59,310 nucleotides of DNA, taken from positions 1 to 59,310 of the IMG/VR virus record IMGVR_UViG_3300012928_000006, one strand, 5' to 3'. The notes below the pieces were generated by a model that ran no database searches, was not told where the DNA came from, and worked only from the letters and a program-made list of their open reading frames with translations. Position 1 is the first letter of the stretch. The number at the start of each line of letters is the position of its first letter. Source of the DNA: a virus. This document shows, in pieces, positions 1 through 8,860 of this stretch. The position numbers and the translations under genes are program-made.

Positions 1-1418
1 GCAGTTTCATAATGGCGAGACGCACTAATATGAGTATCTCCTGCTGCTGTAAATTTTATATCTTTGCCAGCATATGCGCCAACACCTTCGTCACCTGTTA
101 AATTCATTGCATTTTCAGCATACAAACTAATATCGTTTTCAGCTGTTGCACTTAAATTATTTGTAACCAATACTTGTTTGTCATTTAACACAGTTGTTTT
201 CATATCATTTGTAACAGTTGTTTCTAAATTATTTTTGCATTTTATTTTACCGTCTATGCCAACTAATAATTCATAATTTTTAGCTGCACTTTGATAAATG
301 TTTTCATTTACAATCATATTGATATTTCTTCCAGCTTCAAAGTTTATATCTCTGTCTGCTGTAAAATTCATATCATTTTCTGTGTGAAAACTTATACTAT
401 CTTGTGCATATACATCAAGTTTTCCATTGGCACTCATTTCTATCCAACAAGATCCATTGCTGTTATTGATATAAATCAAATCTTCACTTGTGTGCATTAA
501 AACTTGTGCGCCTGTTCTTGTACGCAATCTAATAAGTTCATTGTGTGGCATTGTTACATCGCCGCCACCTTCACTTGCTTCTTTGTTAATATATTTGTAA
601 GGAGTATCTGCTGGAGGACCTTCTCTAATAAGTTTGTCATCACCATCATCAATTACAATACTACTACTTCCTAATCTACTTGTAGGTATATTTGCTTTAG
701 ATTCTTTAAGTCCAACTGGTGCTGTTGGCTTACCGCCACGTTTATCTAAAGGACCAGGACTACTAAATCCTACTACTGCACTAGGTGTTTCTCTTTGAGC
801 ACTTGTAGATGTAATACCTCTTATATCATCTTCAACTAAACCTTGCTCTACAAGTTTTTCAACAAATTCATCATTTATTGGTCTTTTGTATTTTACAACA
901 TTGTTAGTATTAGGTTTTGTAATTGCTTTATTATATTCACCTGCTGGTAATCTTTTGCCTTTTAATTCGCTAGGAACATCTCCAGTAAGTTGTTCAGTTG
1001 CAGGCTGTCCACCAGGTGTCATAAAGGTCATACCTTTTTCTGGTATACAAGCAAACCAATAACCAAAATCTCTGCTGCCTTCAACAAAAGTTACAAGCAC
1101 TAATGTACCAGGATCTGGCGGCACTGCCCAAAAACCATAACTTTTTTGTGTACTTGCATAATCATTATTTTTGCTAGGTCCTTTTTGACTATTGGTAGTA
1201 CCATAAAATGGACTTGCATAATATACTTCAACAGTTTGTCCAAGTGTTTCGCCAATATTTCCTGCTTCAGCTGTTTTTAATAATTCAACACGTAGTCCAC
1301 CAAGATACAAACTATCTAAATGTTCAATAACCCTTGCAATGTAAGGACCAGGATTTCTAGATGCTACAGCATCATCACTACCACGTGTTACTTCATTTTT
1401 GTTAGGTATATCGTTCAT
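1..1418 (-). CDS. gp5-like baseplate spike (VgrG-type), C-terminus cut off
   Basis: I translated this by eye; it starts at the ATG at 1418 (overlapping the TGA of the upstream hub gene) and stays open to the window edge, giving about 472 residues. Residues about 25-130 look like the OB-fold of gp5/VgrG, with YGFWAVPPDPGTLVLVTFVEG followed by GYWFACIPEKG. After a low-complexity linker, residues about 290-470 form short, regular beta repeats (NDMNFTADRDINFEAGRNIN and similar), as in the triple-stranded spike helix. In T4 gp5 a lysozyme domain sits between these parts; I see no such domain here, so this is a spike without the murein hydrolase unless it lies in the missing end. It would sit at the tip of the tail tube and pierce the outer membrane. 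Last gene seen in the gp48-gp53-hub operon. The family is fairly sure, the full architecture is not. Confidence 0.75.
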   Translation of the reverse strand, partial: MNDIPNKNEVTRGSDDAVASRNPGPYIARVIEHLDSLYLGGLRVELLKTAEAGNIGETLGQTVEVYYASPFYGTTNSQKGPSKNNDYASTQKSYGFWAVPPDPGTLVLVTFVEGSRDFGYWFACIPEKGMTFMTPGGQPATEQLTGDVPSELKGKRLPAGEYNKAITKPNTNNVVKYKRPINDEFVEKLVEQGLVEDDIRGITSTSAQRETPSAVVGFSSPGPLDKRGGKPTAPVGLKESKANIPTSRLGSSSIVIDDGDDKLIREGPPADTPYKYINKEASEGGGDVTMPHNELIRLRTRTGAQVLMHTSEDLIYINNSNGSCWIEMSANGKLDVYAQDSISFHTENDMNFTADRDINFEAGRNINMIVNENIYQSAAKNYELLVGIDGKIKCKNNLETTVTNDMKTTVLNDKQVLVTNNLSATAENDISLYAENAMNLTGDEGVGAYAGKDIKFTAAGDTHISASRHYET

Positions 1419-3748
1419 TGCGCTTGTCCATAAGGTGAATAACTTCTTTGATTAGGTGTAGCATCTTTAACTTTGTTCTTTTGATCGCTTGTACCAGTTT
1501 GTCTTGTGTCTTCTGGCTGATTTGGTCTACGCAATAATTTTAATCTTTGAGTAAACACTCCTTTGTCAAAATTGTTTGTAAGAGTTGTAACTCTATACAA
1601 TCCACTAAAACTATCAACTGGAATAGTTTCTTCTGGAAATATCATATTGCCAGCATCTTCATTGTAATCTATTGGAGTTCTAAAATTTACAATTACATCA
1701 ACTTCGCTACGTTGATATTCCATAGATTGATTTTCAGTTGAATTAAATTCTACTGTTGTAGATGTAAAATTACCCATACCACTGTCAAACAAGAAATATG
1801 GATCTCCTACAATTTCTAAATCTAACATTACTAAATCTGTAAAACTATTAATAATATTATCATTAAACATTTTTGCAATTCTAATTTTACTATTATCTAT
1901 ACCAGCACCTCCGCCACCTTGTAGCGATGTTCTTGAATTAGCAAACTGTTGTGAGAAACCTGTACCACTTAAACTGTTTGTTGCTTGATTAATAATATAT
2001 GCATCAGTACCTTGTTGTGAAATACTTTGTACCAATCCACCGCCTTTTCTATCAAGGTTATTTTGTCCCATATCTGACATAATACTTTTAAAAAATGCAG
2101 CATTAATTTGAATATCAAAACTTAATATGTCTACATTCTGTCCTGTGTAGATATAATTGTATTCTCTTTTAGCAAGACTTCTAAGTTGTGAATAACTTAA
2201 ACCAGGATCTGAAGGTTTTTGTAATGCACTGCTATGTACTTTGTAAGGTACAACTCTGTAATGATAGGTTTTTGCAGTTACACCGTCTTGTTGTTCTCTT
2301 GCAGCGCCTTCTTTGACAAAAGTTTGTGCATCTATTTTAAACCATTCAATCATACCGTTTGAATCAGCTGGTTTATCTTTAAGTTGTTGAGCCCAACTAC
2401 TAGTTGTTACAACTTCTTCAATCATTCTTGTAATTTTTGTATCACTATCAAAAGTAAAACTACGTTGCACAGGATCAATTACATTTTTTCCTCTTGTATA
2501 AACTTTATTTTTCTTATCGTATTGTTGTCCACTTTTGCCCATTGGTATTTTACCACTGTCATTAAAACTTTTTGCAATGTCTGCATTACCAATAATGTTG
2601 ACACTACCAGGCTCTTGTGCAATTTTTATAAGTCCTTCGCCTATACTGCTTTTACTAAAAATTAATCCAGTTACGCTGCTAAGAAATGCATCAAAATCCT
2701 GCGGCGCTTGCGCTCCTAAAAATCCTGTAATACTTTGAAACACACTGTTGATGTCACCAGACCTAAATGCATTTAGCACTCCATTTAATGCACCAAAATT
2801 TGCTCCGCCAAATGCTCCACCTAACGCTCCAACTATGCCTCCACCTAGTGCAGCCCTGCCAAGATTCTTTTCTCCTGCTAGTGCGCCTGCAACAACACCA
2901 CCTATAACACCTTTTGCAAGATTACCAAACAACGGATTGCGAGATTTTTTTGGTGCTATAGTAGCTCCCCTATCAACTGTGTTTGTTTTTTGTGAATTGC
3001 TGACACTTGATGTAATATCATTTGGAAAAGATATAATTATTTCGTCTGCAACAGGATAGTTGCCTTCTTTTCTAAGTTCTTCATATCGGCCATTTACAAT
3101 TGTTGTTAAACTTTCAGGTCCTGTTTGCAAAATTTCTACAACATTTTTTCCTGTTACAGTAATATCGCTGTAAGTTCTATCAATTTGATCAATAAGTGCT
3201 TGTTCGTTCCAAGGAATAGCAGTAACTTGATAAGTTGTGCCACTTGCTCCAATATTAAATTCAACATTGGTAAGTTTCATAGGAATTTTTCTTTGTAAAT
3301 TTTTAGTATCAACAGTAACAGGATTACCATCGTCATCAAATCCTACAAATTCAATTGTAAGCAAAAAAGGTGCTTGTATATAATTTGTAAAACCTGCTTG
3401 TAAAGCAGCAATCTGTAAAGTTTGTAAAAACAAACCCATACTGTAAGGTTCTGTAACTTGAAACTCAATATTAGTTGCATTTGTTAATCTTGTTTTTGTA
3501 TTAGGAACAACAATTGCTTCTATACTTACATCTTCAATATAATATTCTAGTTTGCCGCCTATTTGATCTTCAAAAACAGTTGATACGTAGCTTTCGCTCT
3601 TACCGCCGCTTTTTAAAATCTCTAATTGAGCTGTTGCACCGATATATGTTTCATCAGGATAGTTTATTTCCTCTTTTGTCAATACTGCCAAAGTGAAAAT
3701 ACTATTATAACTTGAATAAACGTGTAACGGATTAATCTCTTTGGCCAT
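1415..3748 (-). CDS. large baseplate hub protein, possibly gp27-like
   Basis: 777 residues, between gp53 and the gp5-like spike, so it is expected in the baseplate hub beneath the tail tube. N-terminal 250 residues are beta-rich (NIEFQVTEPYSMGLFLQTLQ; IEFVGFDDDGNP) and the C-terminal part has LDLEIVGDPYFLF and a closing TLTNNFDKGVFTQRLKLLR, a strand pattern typical of hub and LysM-adjacent phage proteins. Residues about 265-325 are a strikingly hydrophobic glycine- and alanine-rich stretch (GVIGGVVAGALAG, GGGIVGALGGAFGGANFGAL) that resembles a glycine zipper and could insert in a membrane or pack helices. The ATG directly follows the stop of gp53 and its TGA overlaps the ATG of the spike gene, implying coupled translation. 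Assignment to gp27 rests on position and size class, not on a diagnostic motif. Confidence 0.55.
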   Translation of the reverse strand: MAKEINPLHVYSSYNSIFTLAVLTKEEINYPDETYIGATAQLEILKSGGKSESYVSTVFEDQIGGKLEYYIEDVSIEAIVVPNTKTRLTNATNIEFQVTEPYSMGLFLQTLQIAALQAGFTNYIQAPFLLTIEFVGFDDDGNPVTVDTKNLQRKIPMKLTNVEFNIGASGTTYQVTAIPWNEQALIDQIDRTYSDITVTGKNVVEILQTGPESLTTIVNGRYEELRKEGNYPVADEIIISFPNDITSSVSNSQKTNTVDRGATIAPKKSRNPLFGNLAKGVIGGVVAGALAGEKNLGRAALGGGIVGALGGAFGGANFGALNGVLNAFRSGDINSVFQSITGFLGAQAPQDFDAFLSSVTGLIFSKSSIGEGLIKIAQEPGSVNIIGNADIAKSFNDSGKIPMGKSGQQYDKKNKVYTRGKNVIDPVQRSFTFDSDTKITRMIEEVVTTSSWAQQLKDKPADSNGMIEWFKIDAQTFVKEGAAREQQDGVTAKTYHYRVVPYKVHSSALQKPSDPGLSYSQLRSLAKREYNYIYTGQNVDILSFDIQINAAFFKSIMSDMGQNNLDRKGGGLVQSISQQGTDAYIINQATNSLSGTGFSQQFANSRTSLQGGGGAGIDNSKIRIAKMFNDNIINSFTDLVMLDLEIVGDPYFLFDSGMGNFTSTTVEFNSTENQSMEYQRSEVDVIVNFRTPIDYNEDAGNMIFPEETIPVDSFSGLYRVTTLTNNFDKGVFTQRLKLLRRPNQPEDTRQTGTSDQKNKVKDATPNQRSYSPYGQAQ

Positions 3749-4054
3749 TTACAGTCCTAATTCTTCTTTAAGATTACTTTGCTTAGGTAAAAATATCTTT
3801 GTTCCTGATTTTATATCAAATACAGGATCTTTTATAAGATCCATATTGCGTTGTGCAAACACCCACCACAATTTTGCAGTACCATATAAGTCGTATGCAA
3901 GTAAATCCGGTCTGTGATTGTATTGAGGCTCTATCTCATACAAAAGATCATCATCTTCTGCAGGAATAGGAACTATTTCTAATATTCCTAGTTCTCCTGA
4001 TTCTGTTACAGTTGTTTTATTCCAAGGACTTGTTTTTGCATAGCTAACTGGCAT
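3749..4054 (-). CDS. 53: baseplate wedge protein gp53-like
   Basis: 101 residues. The core YNHRPDLLAYDLYGTAKLWW followed by VFAQRNMDLIKDPV and a closing SGTKIFLPK matches the gp53/LysM-like baseplate wedge family, in which a conserved YG....W segment is followed by an asparagine or aspartate turn. T4 gp53 is 196 residues, so this is a compact version containing mainly the conserved core. It lies between gp48 and the hub protein; its ATG shares one base with the gp48 TAA and its own stop is followed immediately by the next ATG, so the operon is tightly packed. Role by family: holds wedges together around the hub when the dome-shaped baseplate forms. Confidence 0.75.
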   Translation of the reverse strand: MPVSYAKTSPWNKTTVTESGELGILEIVPIPAEDDDLLYEIEPQYNHRPDLLAYDLYGTAKLWWVFAQRNMDLIKDPVFDIKSGTKIFLPKQSNLKEELGL

Positions 4055-4881
4055 TATAGAAATCCTTCATTTTTCAAATCGCCGTTTACAAACTTGTCTA
4101 AACTGAATGATGCAGCTTTGATTCTGCTGTATGTTGGCTGTAATGTAACACTCATAGTTGATAATGTTGGTACCCAACTGTATTCTTCTGCACTTTGCGT
4201 ATTTTGTGTGCCAGTGAATGAATTTCTAATTGGTACTCTTATGTAATCAACACCATTTTCTAAACTATAGTTGAAGTTTTGCACCACACAAGGTACATTG
4301 TTTAGAACATATTGTCCATAACCGTTAACTTTAACTAATGGTGGCGGTGATCCTTTGTTGCTTGTTTCTCCAAAAGCCATTTTTGTAACACTTTTGAAAA
4401 AATGCACTGCTGCAATCCAATATCTGCCGTCATCTTCTGTTTGCACTGGAAACTCTCCGGCTATAACAAAAGGTTCAACACTACTACTTTCATATATTGG
4501 AAAGGGATAATTACTATGTGTAGGAGCACTTAAATTATAATTCGCTGTATGCTGAAATGTTATGTTAGGCACAAGAGGAAACACCACGTTGTTTGCTGTT
4601 TGTGCAAGTGGTGCTAAAATAGGACTTGATCTAAACGTGCTTATATCTGGAACACTTATTCGTACTCGCCAGTCTTCACCTACGGATTCATTACTAGGTT
4701 TAAAATTAGCAGTTGAATATTTTGCACTTGCTGGTTCTGCACCTGGTGATAAATTGCGACTACGTAAGTTGCTCATAAACTGGTTTACATTCGTTAAGAA
4801 GTCAGATATGCTCTGTTTATTTTGTATGTTGCTTTCACTGCCAACGTTTGTGTCAATGCCTGTAATTGGATCTATTGCCAT
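4054..4881 (-). CDS. 48: baseplate tail-tube cap gp48-like
   Basis: 275 residues. Recognised from the marine T4-like gp48 pattern: an N-terminal variable arm of about 65 residues, DWRVRISVPD, NITFQHTANYNL, YPFPIYESSSVEPFVIAGEF, and DGRYWIAAVHFFKSVTKMAFG, followed by tube-like strands. gp48 caps the central hub and, with gp54, starts polymerisation of the tail tube. It is the first gene of the minus-strand baseplate operon. A GGAG ribosome-binding site and a late promoter box (minus strand 4906-4899) lie just upstream, so late expression is expected. The main alternative is gp54, which shares the tube fold; the second tube-fold protein at the right end of the window fits gp54 better. Confidence 0.75.
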   Translation of the reverse strand: MAIDPITGIDTNVGSESNIQNKQSISDFLTNVNQFMSNLRSRNLSPGAEPASAKYSTANFKPSNESVGEDWRVRISVPDISTFRSSPILAPLAQTANNVVFPLVPNITFQHTANYNLSAPTHSNYPFPIYESSSVEPFVIAGEFPVQTEDDGRYWIAAVHFFKSVTKMAFGETSNKGSPPPLVKVNGYGQYVLNNVPCVVQNFNYSLENGVDYIRVPIRNSFTGTQNTQSAEEYSWVPTLSTMSVTLQPTYSRIKAASFSLDKFVNGDLKNEGFL

Positions 4882-4892
4882 AGTGATACTCC

Positions 4893-4908
4893 TATAATGT
4901 ATTTAGTT
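4893..4908 (-). promoter_or_regulatory. late promoter for the gp48 baseplate operon
   Basis: Minus strand reads AACTAAATACATTATA followed by GGAG and the gp48 ATG. The CTAAATAC core (4906-4899) matches the T4 late element TATAAATA recognised by gp55. The same 16 bases occur on the plus strand at 9756-9771 before another late gene, which strongly supports a shared promoter. Confidence 0.75.
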
Positions 4909-4935
4909 GACAAAAATAAGTGCGTAGTTTATAAT
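4907..4935 (+). promoter_or_regulatory. consensus sigma70-type promoter for gp55
   Basis: TTGACA at 4907-4912, exactly 17 bases, then TATAAT at 4930-4935: a perfect bacterial housekeeping promoter. It drives the sigma factor gene 22 bases downstream and probably the whole gp55-gp47-gp46 set. Its -35 box abuts, and by two bases overlaps, the oppositely directed late promoter box. Confidence 0.85.
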
Positions 4936-4957
4936 AGAATTAAGTAAAGGAATAATT

Positions 4958-5782
4958 ATGGCCAAGAGAATCAATTATCTTAACAATAAAGATATGTTAA
5001 AAGAAATACACAAAAGCAAAGCTACATTTTGTAGTTATGTTGATCCTGTATATGCTGTGTATGATATTATTTTACCAAGCATAGAAAAGATCAATGTAAG
5101 GACTATTGCAGAAGCAAAGAGAAACCGTGCTAAGAAAATGTCAACTGAAGCATATGAGACAGCAAAAGCAGTAAACAAAAAAGTTAAAATGTCAGAATAC
5201 GAAGTTGACTACAGAACAATAGACAAAAGTTCATTAATATTTAGAGTAATGATGTTTGATCACATTCCAGACGAGCCTGGACGTAAGAAAACACCAAAAA
5301 CAATAGCAGATACAAAAACAAAACTAAATTTTCCACCATTTCAACACTATAAATTTGACGAACACGATGAACTTGTTTGTGTAGGTAAAAGTCACTGGCA
5401 AGGTGGAATGGAAAATGGACATTTTGACAAGACACACGGTAAAGCAACTAATGAACTTGCACGTATGTGGATGAAGTTAGTTGATAGATATGCAACTAGA
5501 GGCAATGTACGTGGATATACATACAACGACGAAATGAAAGGACAAGCAATCCTTCAATTGTCACAGATAGGACTACAATTTGATGAAAGTAAATCCAACA
5601 ATCCTTTTGCTTATTATACCGCTGCTGTTACTAATAGCTTTGTGCGTGTCATTAATTTAGAAAAACGCAATCAAAACATAAGAGATGACATATTAGAGAT
5701 GAATAATCTTAATCCTTCACACACAAGACAACACTCAGGCGAGTGGGAAGCAGCATTACGTAGAGAATCAGAGCAGAAATAA
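4958..5782 (+). CDS. 55: late-transcription sigma factor gp55
   Basis: 274 residues; start ATG has AAAGGA at the right distance. The C-terminal third carries the gp55/sigma region 2 signature of marine T4-like phages: YNDEMKGQAILQLSQIGLQF, NNPFAYYTAAVTNSFVRVIN and NIRDDILEMN. gp55 binds host RNA polymerase core and directs it to TATAAATA-type late promoters, which are abundant in this window. T4 gp55 has 185 residues; the extra length is a lysine-rich N-terminal and middle part (residues about 1-150, including AEAKRNRAKKMSTEAYETAK) that I do not recognise. Placed just upstream of gp47 and gp46 and behind a perfect sigma70-type promoter, so it should be made before late genes. No clamp-binding tail was identified with confidence. 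Confidence 0.85.
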   Translation: MAKRINYLNNKDMLKEIHKSKATFCSYVDPVYAVYDIILPSIEKINVRTIAEAKRNRAKKMSTEAYETAKAVNKKVKMSEYEVDYRTIDKSSLIFRVMMFDHIPDEPGRKKTPKTIADTKTKLNFPPFQHYKFDEHDELVCVGKSHWQGGMENGHFDKTHGKATNELARMWMKLVDRYATRGNVRGYTYNDEMKGQAILQLSQIGLQFDESKSNNPFAYYTAAVTNSFVRVINLEKRNQNIRDDILEMNNLNPSHTRQHSGEWEAALRRESEQK

Positions 5783-5784
5783 GG

Positions 5785-5813
5785 TTGATTTTCTGTAAAA
5801 ACTAAGCTATACT
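5785..5813 (+). promoter_or_regulatory. sigma70-type promoter for gp47-gp46
   Basis: TTGATT at 5785-5790, 17-base spacer, TATACT at 5808-5813, in the 53-base gap after gp55. Start of transcription would fall about 16 bases before the GTG of gp47. It would give gp47/gp46 a second, independent source of transcript. Confidence 0.65.
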
Positions 5814-5835
5814 GCTAGGGAAGTGGAGAATATTC

Positions 5836-6849
5836 GTGTTTAAAAAAGCAGCAGTGTTTACTGACATACATTTAGGTATGAAAGGTAACTCACGTGTTCA
5901 TAATCAAGACTGTGAATCATATATTGATTGGTATATTGAAACAGCAAAGGCAAATAACTGTGAAACAGGACTCTTTTGCGGTGACTGGCACCATAATAGG
6001 AACAGTTTGAACCTTACAACTATGGATACAACCATTAAGTTGTTAGAAAAACTAGGTCAAGCATTTGAAAACTTCTATATGTTTGCAGGTAACCACGACT
6101 TGTACTACAAAGACAAGCGTGATGTAAAGTCAACAGAGTTTGCAAAGCATATTCCTAACATAACAGTAGTGGATGAAATACAAGTTATTGATGATGTAGC
6201 ACTAGTTCCGTGGTTAGTAGGTGATGAATGGCGCCGAATGGAGAAGTTACAATCTAAATACTTGTTTGGACACTTTGAATTACCTAGTTTCTATATGAAT
6301 GCAATGGTACAAATGCCTGATCACGGAGATCTAAAAAGCGAACACTTCAAAAATCAAGAGTATGTGTTCAGTGGACACTTCCACAAGCGGCAAAAGCAAG
6401 GTAAAATACATTACATTGGTAATGCTTTTCCACATAACTATGCAGATGCTTGGGATGATGACCGCGGTATGATGATATTGGATAGAGAAAACAATGCTGA
6501 ACCAGAATATATTAACTGGCCAGCGTGTCCAAAGTATCGTACAGTTAAATTATCACAGTTAATTGATGAGAAAGACACACTGATCAAGCCTAATATGTAC
6601 TTGAGGGTTACACTTGATATTGATATTAGTTATGAAGAAGCCAGTTATATTAAAGAAACATTTATGGAACAATACAAGTGTAGAGAAATAACACTTATTC
6701 CACAAAAACACATTGAAGAAATAAACACAGACTTGGATATCGAACAGTTTGAAAGTGTAGATCAGATTGTAAGTAATGAGATTCAAGCAATTGACAGCGA
6801 ACAGTTCAATAAAAAACTATTATTAGACATTTATAACGAGTTAGTATGA
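5836..6849 (+). CDS. 47: recombination endonuclease subunit gp47 (SbcD/Mre11 family)
   Basis: 337 residues with all metallophosphoesterase blocks: TDIHLG (D10, H12), CGDWHH (D50), GNHDL (N86, H87) and GHFHKRQ. With gp46 it forms the Mre11-Rad50-type nuclease that resects DNA ends for recombination-dependent replication and degrades or processes DNA in the cytoplasm. The start is a GTG with GGAG eight bases upstream, and its stop overlaps the ATG of gp46 (ATGA), so the two subunits are translationally coupled, as in T4 relatives. Length is the usual one (T4 gp47 is 339). The C-terminal 90 residues are acidic and less conserved, as expected for the Rad50-binding part. Confidence 0.93.
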   Translation: MFKKAAVFTDIHLGMKGNSRVHNQDCESYIDWYIETAKANNCETGLFCGDWHHNRNSLNLTTMDTTIKLLEKLGQAFENFYMFAGNHDLYYKDKRDVKSTEFAKHIPNITVVDEIQVIDDVALVPWLVGDEWRRMEKLQSKYLFGHFELPSFYMNAMVQMPDHGDLKSEHFKNQEYVFSGHFHKRQKQGKIHYIGNAFPHNYADAWDDDRGMMILDRENNAEPEYINWPACPKYRTVKLSQLIDEKDTLIKPNMYLRVTLDIDISYEEASYIKETFMEQYKCREITLIPQKHIEEINTDLDIEQFESVDQIVSNEIQAIDSEQFNKKLLLDIYNELV

Positions 6850-8621
6850 TAAAAATTAAAGATCTCACAGTAAAAAACTTTATGAGTGTGGGTAATGTTA
6901 CCCAGGCAGTTGACTTCAATAAGGAGCAACTTACTCTAGTGCTTGGTGAAAACTTAGACCAAGGAGGTGACGATACAGGATCACGCAACGGTACAGGTAA
7001 AACAACAATAATCAATGGATTATCCTACGCCTTGTACGGCCAAGCACTAACAAATATCAAGAGAAACAACTTGATTAACAAAACTAACAGCAAAGGTATG
7101 TTAGTTACACTAAATTTTGAAAAGGGCAACAACAAATATCGTATAGAACGTGGTAGATCACCAAATATACTCAAGTTTTTCATAAATGATCACGAACAGC
7201 AAGAAGATGTCAACGAATCACAAGGTGATAGTAGACAAACGCAAAAAGATATTGATGATTTACTGAATATGAGTCACGATATGTTCAAACACGTTGTTGC
7301 ATTGAACACATATACAGAACCTTTCCTAAGTATGCGAGCAAATGACCAACGTGCAATCATTGAACAGTTGCTTGGTATAACAATTCTTACTGAAAAAGCA
7401 GATTTACTGAAGGAAAAAGTAAAACAAACAAAAGAATATATCACAGAAGCAACATTAAAAATAAATGCTATCGAATCTAGTAATAAAAAGATTGAACAAA
7501 GCATTGAAACGCTTGCAGGAAGACAAAAAGCGTGGTTTGCTAAACAAAAACAAGATATAGAAAAGCTAGATAAAGCAATTGAAGAATTAGAAAAGCTAGA
7601 TATTGAAAATGAACTCGAAGCACACGACAAATTAGTAAATTGGACTGAATTAAACAATCGTGTTACAAGTCTTAACAAAGAAAAAGCAACACTTGAAACT
7701 GCACTTATGAGAGCAACTAAGACTGTTGACAAAGCAGAGAAAGATATTGAAGAATTAGTTGATGCTATTTGTTATACTTGTGGACAAGAGCTACACGCAG
7801 ATAAAAAAGCTGAGATTGAAAAGAAGAAAACAAAAGAACTGAACGATGCACTTGCATATCAAACAGAAGTTGCTGATAAACTAGAAACAACAATGAATTT
7901 ATTAACAGATATAGGTGATATCAACGGGCGTCCAGATACTTTTTATGAAAGTGCAAAAGAAGCATATGAACATAGAAACAATGTAGATAACTTTCGTCAA
8001 AGTTTGGTAAGTAAACAGCAGGAAGAAGATCCTTATCAAGCACAGATTGACGATTTAACAAATACAGCTCTTCAAGAAATTGATTGGCAAAGTGTAAATG
8101 ACTTGACTAATATAAAAGAACACCAAGAGTTTCTATTGAAACTGTTGACAAACAAAGATTCTTTTATACGTAAAAAGATAATTGATCAAAACTTGGCATA
8201 TTTGAACAACAGGCTCACTTATTATTTAGACAAACTAGGCTTACCACATCAAGTTGAATTCCAAAATGACTTATCAGTTGAGATTACACAACTAGGACAA
8301 GATTTAGACTTTGATAACTTGAGCAGAGGCGAACGCAACAGGCTAATACTAGGAATGAGTTTTGCATTTAGAGATGTTTGGGAATCATTATACCAAGGAG
8401 TAAATTTATTATTCATTGATGAACTTATTGATAGTGGTATGGACACCGCAGGAGTTGAAGGAGCATTGGCTGTACTCAAAAAGATGGGTAGAGAACGTAG
8501 AAAAAATGTTTTTCTTATTTCGCATAAAGACGAACTTGTTGGAAGAGTCAATCACGTAATGAAAGTTATTAAGGAAAATGGATTTACATCATACGAGAAC
8601 GATGTTGAAATTGTAGAATGA
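6846..8621 (+). CDS. 46: recombination endonuclease subunit gp46 (SbcC/Rad50 family)
   Basis: 591 residues (T4 gp46 is 560). Walker A is GSRNGTGKTT at residues 45-54. Two long lysine/glutamate-rich coiled-coil arms (about 175-300 and 320-430) flank a zinc hook with C309-Y-T-C312. The C-terminal half of the ATPase head has the ABC signature LSRGERNRL (about 490) and Walker B LLFIDELID (about 520). ATP-driven tether and regulator of the gp47 nuclease. It shares an ATGA overlap with gp47 upstream and with the small gene downstream. The extra glycine-rich GENLDQGGDDTGSRNG before Walker A is slightly longer than in most Rad50 proteins but usual for T4-like phages. Confidence 0.93.
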   Translation: MIKIKDLTVKNFMSVGNVTQAVDFNKEQLTLVLGENLDQGGDDTGSRNGTGKTTIINGLSYALYGQALTNIKRNNLINKTNSKGMLVTLNFEKGNNKYRIERGRSPNILKFFINDHEQQEDVNESQGDSRQTQKDIDDLLNMSHDMFKHVVALNTYTEPFLSMRANDQRAIIEQLLGITILTEKADLLKEKVKQTKEYITEATLKINAIESSNKKIEQSIETLAGRQKAWFAKQKQDIEKLDKAIEELEKLDIENELEAHDKLVNWTELNNRVTSLNKEKATLETALMRATKTVDKAEKDIEELVDAICYTCGQELHADKKAEIEKKKTKELNDALAYQTEVADKLETTMNLLTDIGDINGRPDTFYESAKEAYEHRNNVDNFRQSLVSKQQEEDPYQAQIDDLTNTALQEIDWQSVNDLTNIKEHQEFLLKLLTNKDSFIRKKIIDQNLAYLNNRLTYYLDKLGLPHQVEFQNDLSVEITQLGQDLDFDNLSRGERNRLILGMSFAFRDVWESLYQGVNLLFIDELIDSGMDTAGVEGALAVLKKMGRERRKNVFLISHKDELVGRVNHVMKVIKENGFTSYENDVEIVE

Positions 8622-8857
8622 CAGACGACACACACGACGAACTAGTAAAAACATATTTAGAATATTTTAAGGCAAACGAAAAGTTTGAACAAAGTCCTAG
8701 TGAAGCAACAAAACGCAGTGCTAGGAGAGAACTTAGAAAACTTATTACATTAGCAAAGGCAAGACAATTAGAAATAGCAAAAAAATACGAAGAGGTACTT
8801 AGAGGCTACAGAGAAAACCAGAAATGGCAGACAAATAGAAAACATCCATATACATAG
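8618..8857 (+). CDS. small basic helical protein of unknown function
   Basis: 79 residues, starting in an ATGA overlap with gp46. Almost entirely helical and charged: LVKTYLEYFKANEKFEQSPS then KRSARRELRKLITLAKARQL. Small genes of this kind follow gp46 in marine T4-like phages, but I know no demonstrated function. Coupling to gp46 suggests co-expression with the recombination machinery, and the basic helical segment could bind nucleic acid or a partner protein. No cysteines, membrane segment or catalytic motif seen. Confidence 0.7.
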   Translation: MTDDTHDELVKTYLEYFKANEKFEQSPSEATKRSARRELRKLITLAKARQLEIAKKYEEVLRGYRENQKWQTNRKHPYT

Positions 8858-8860
8858 TTT

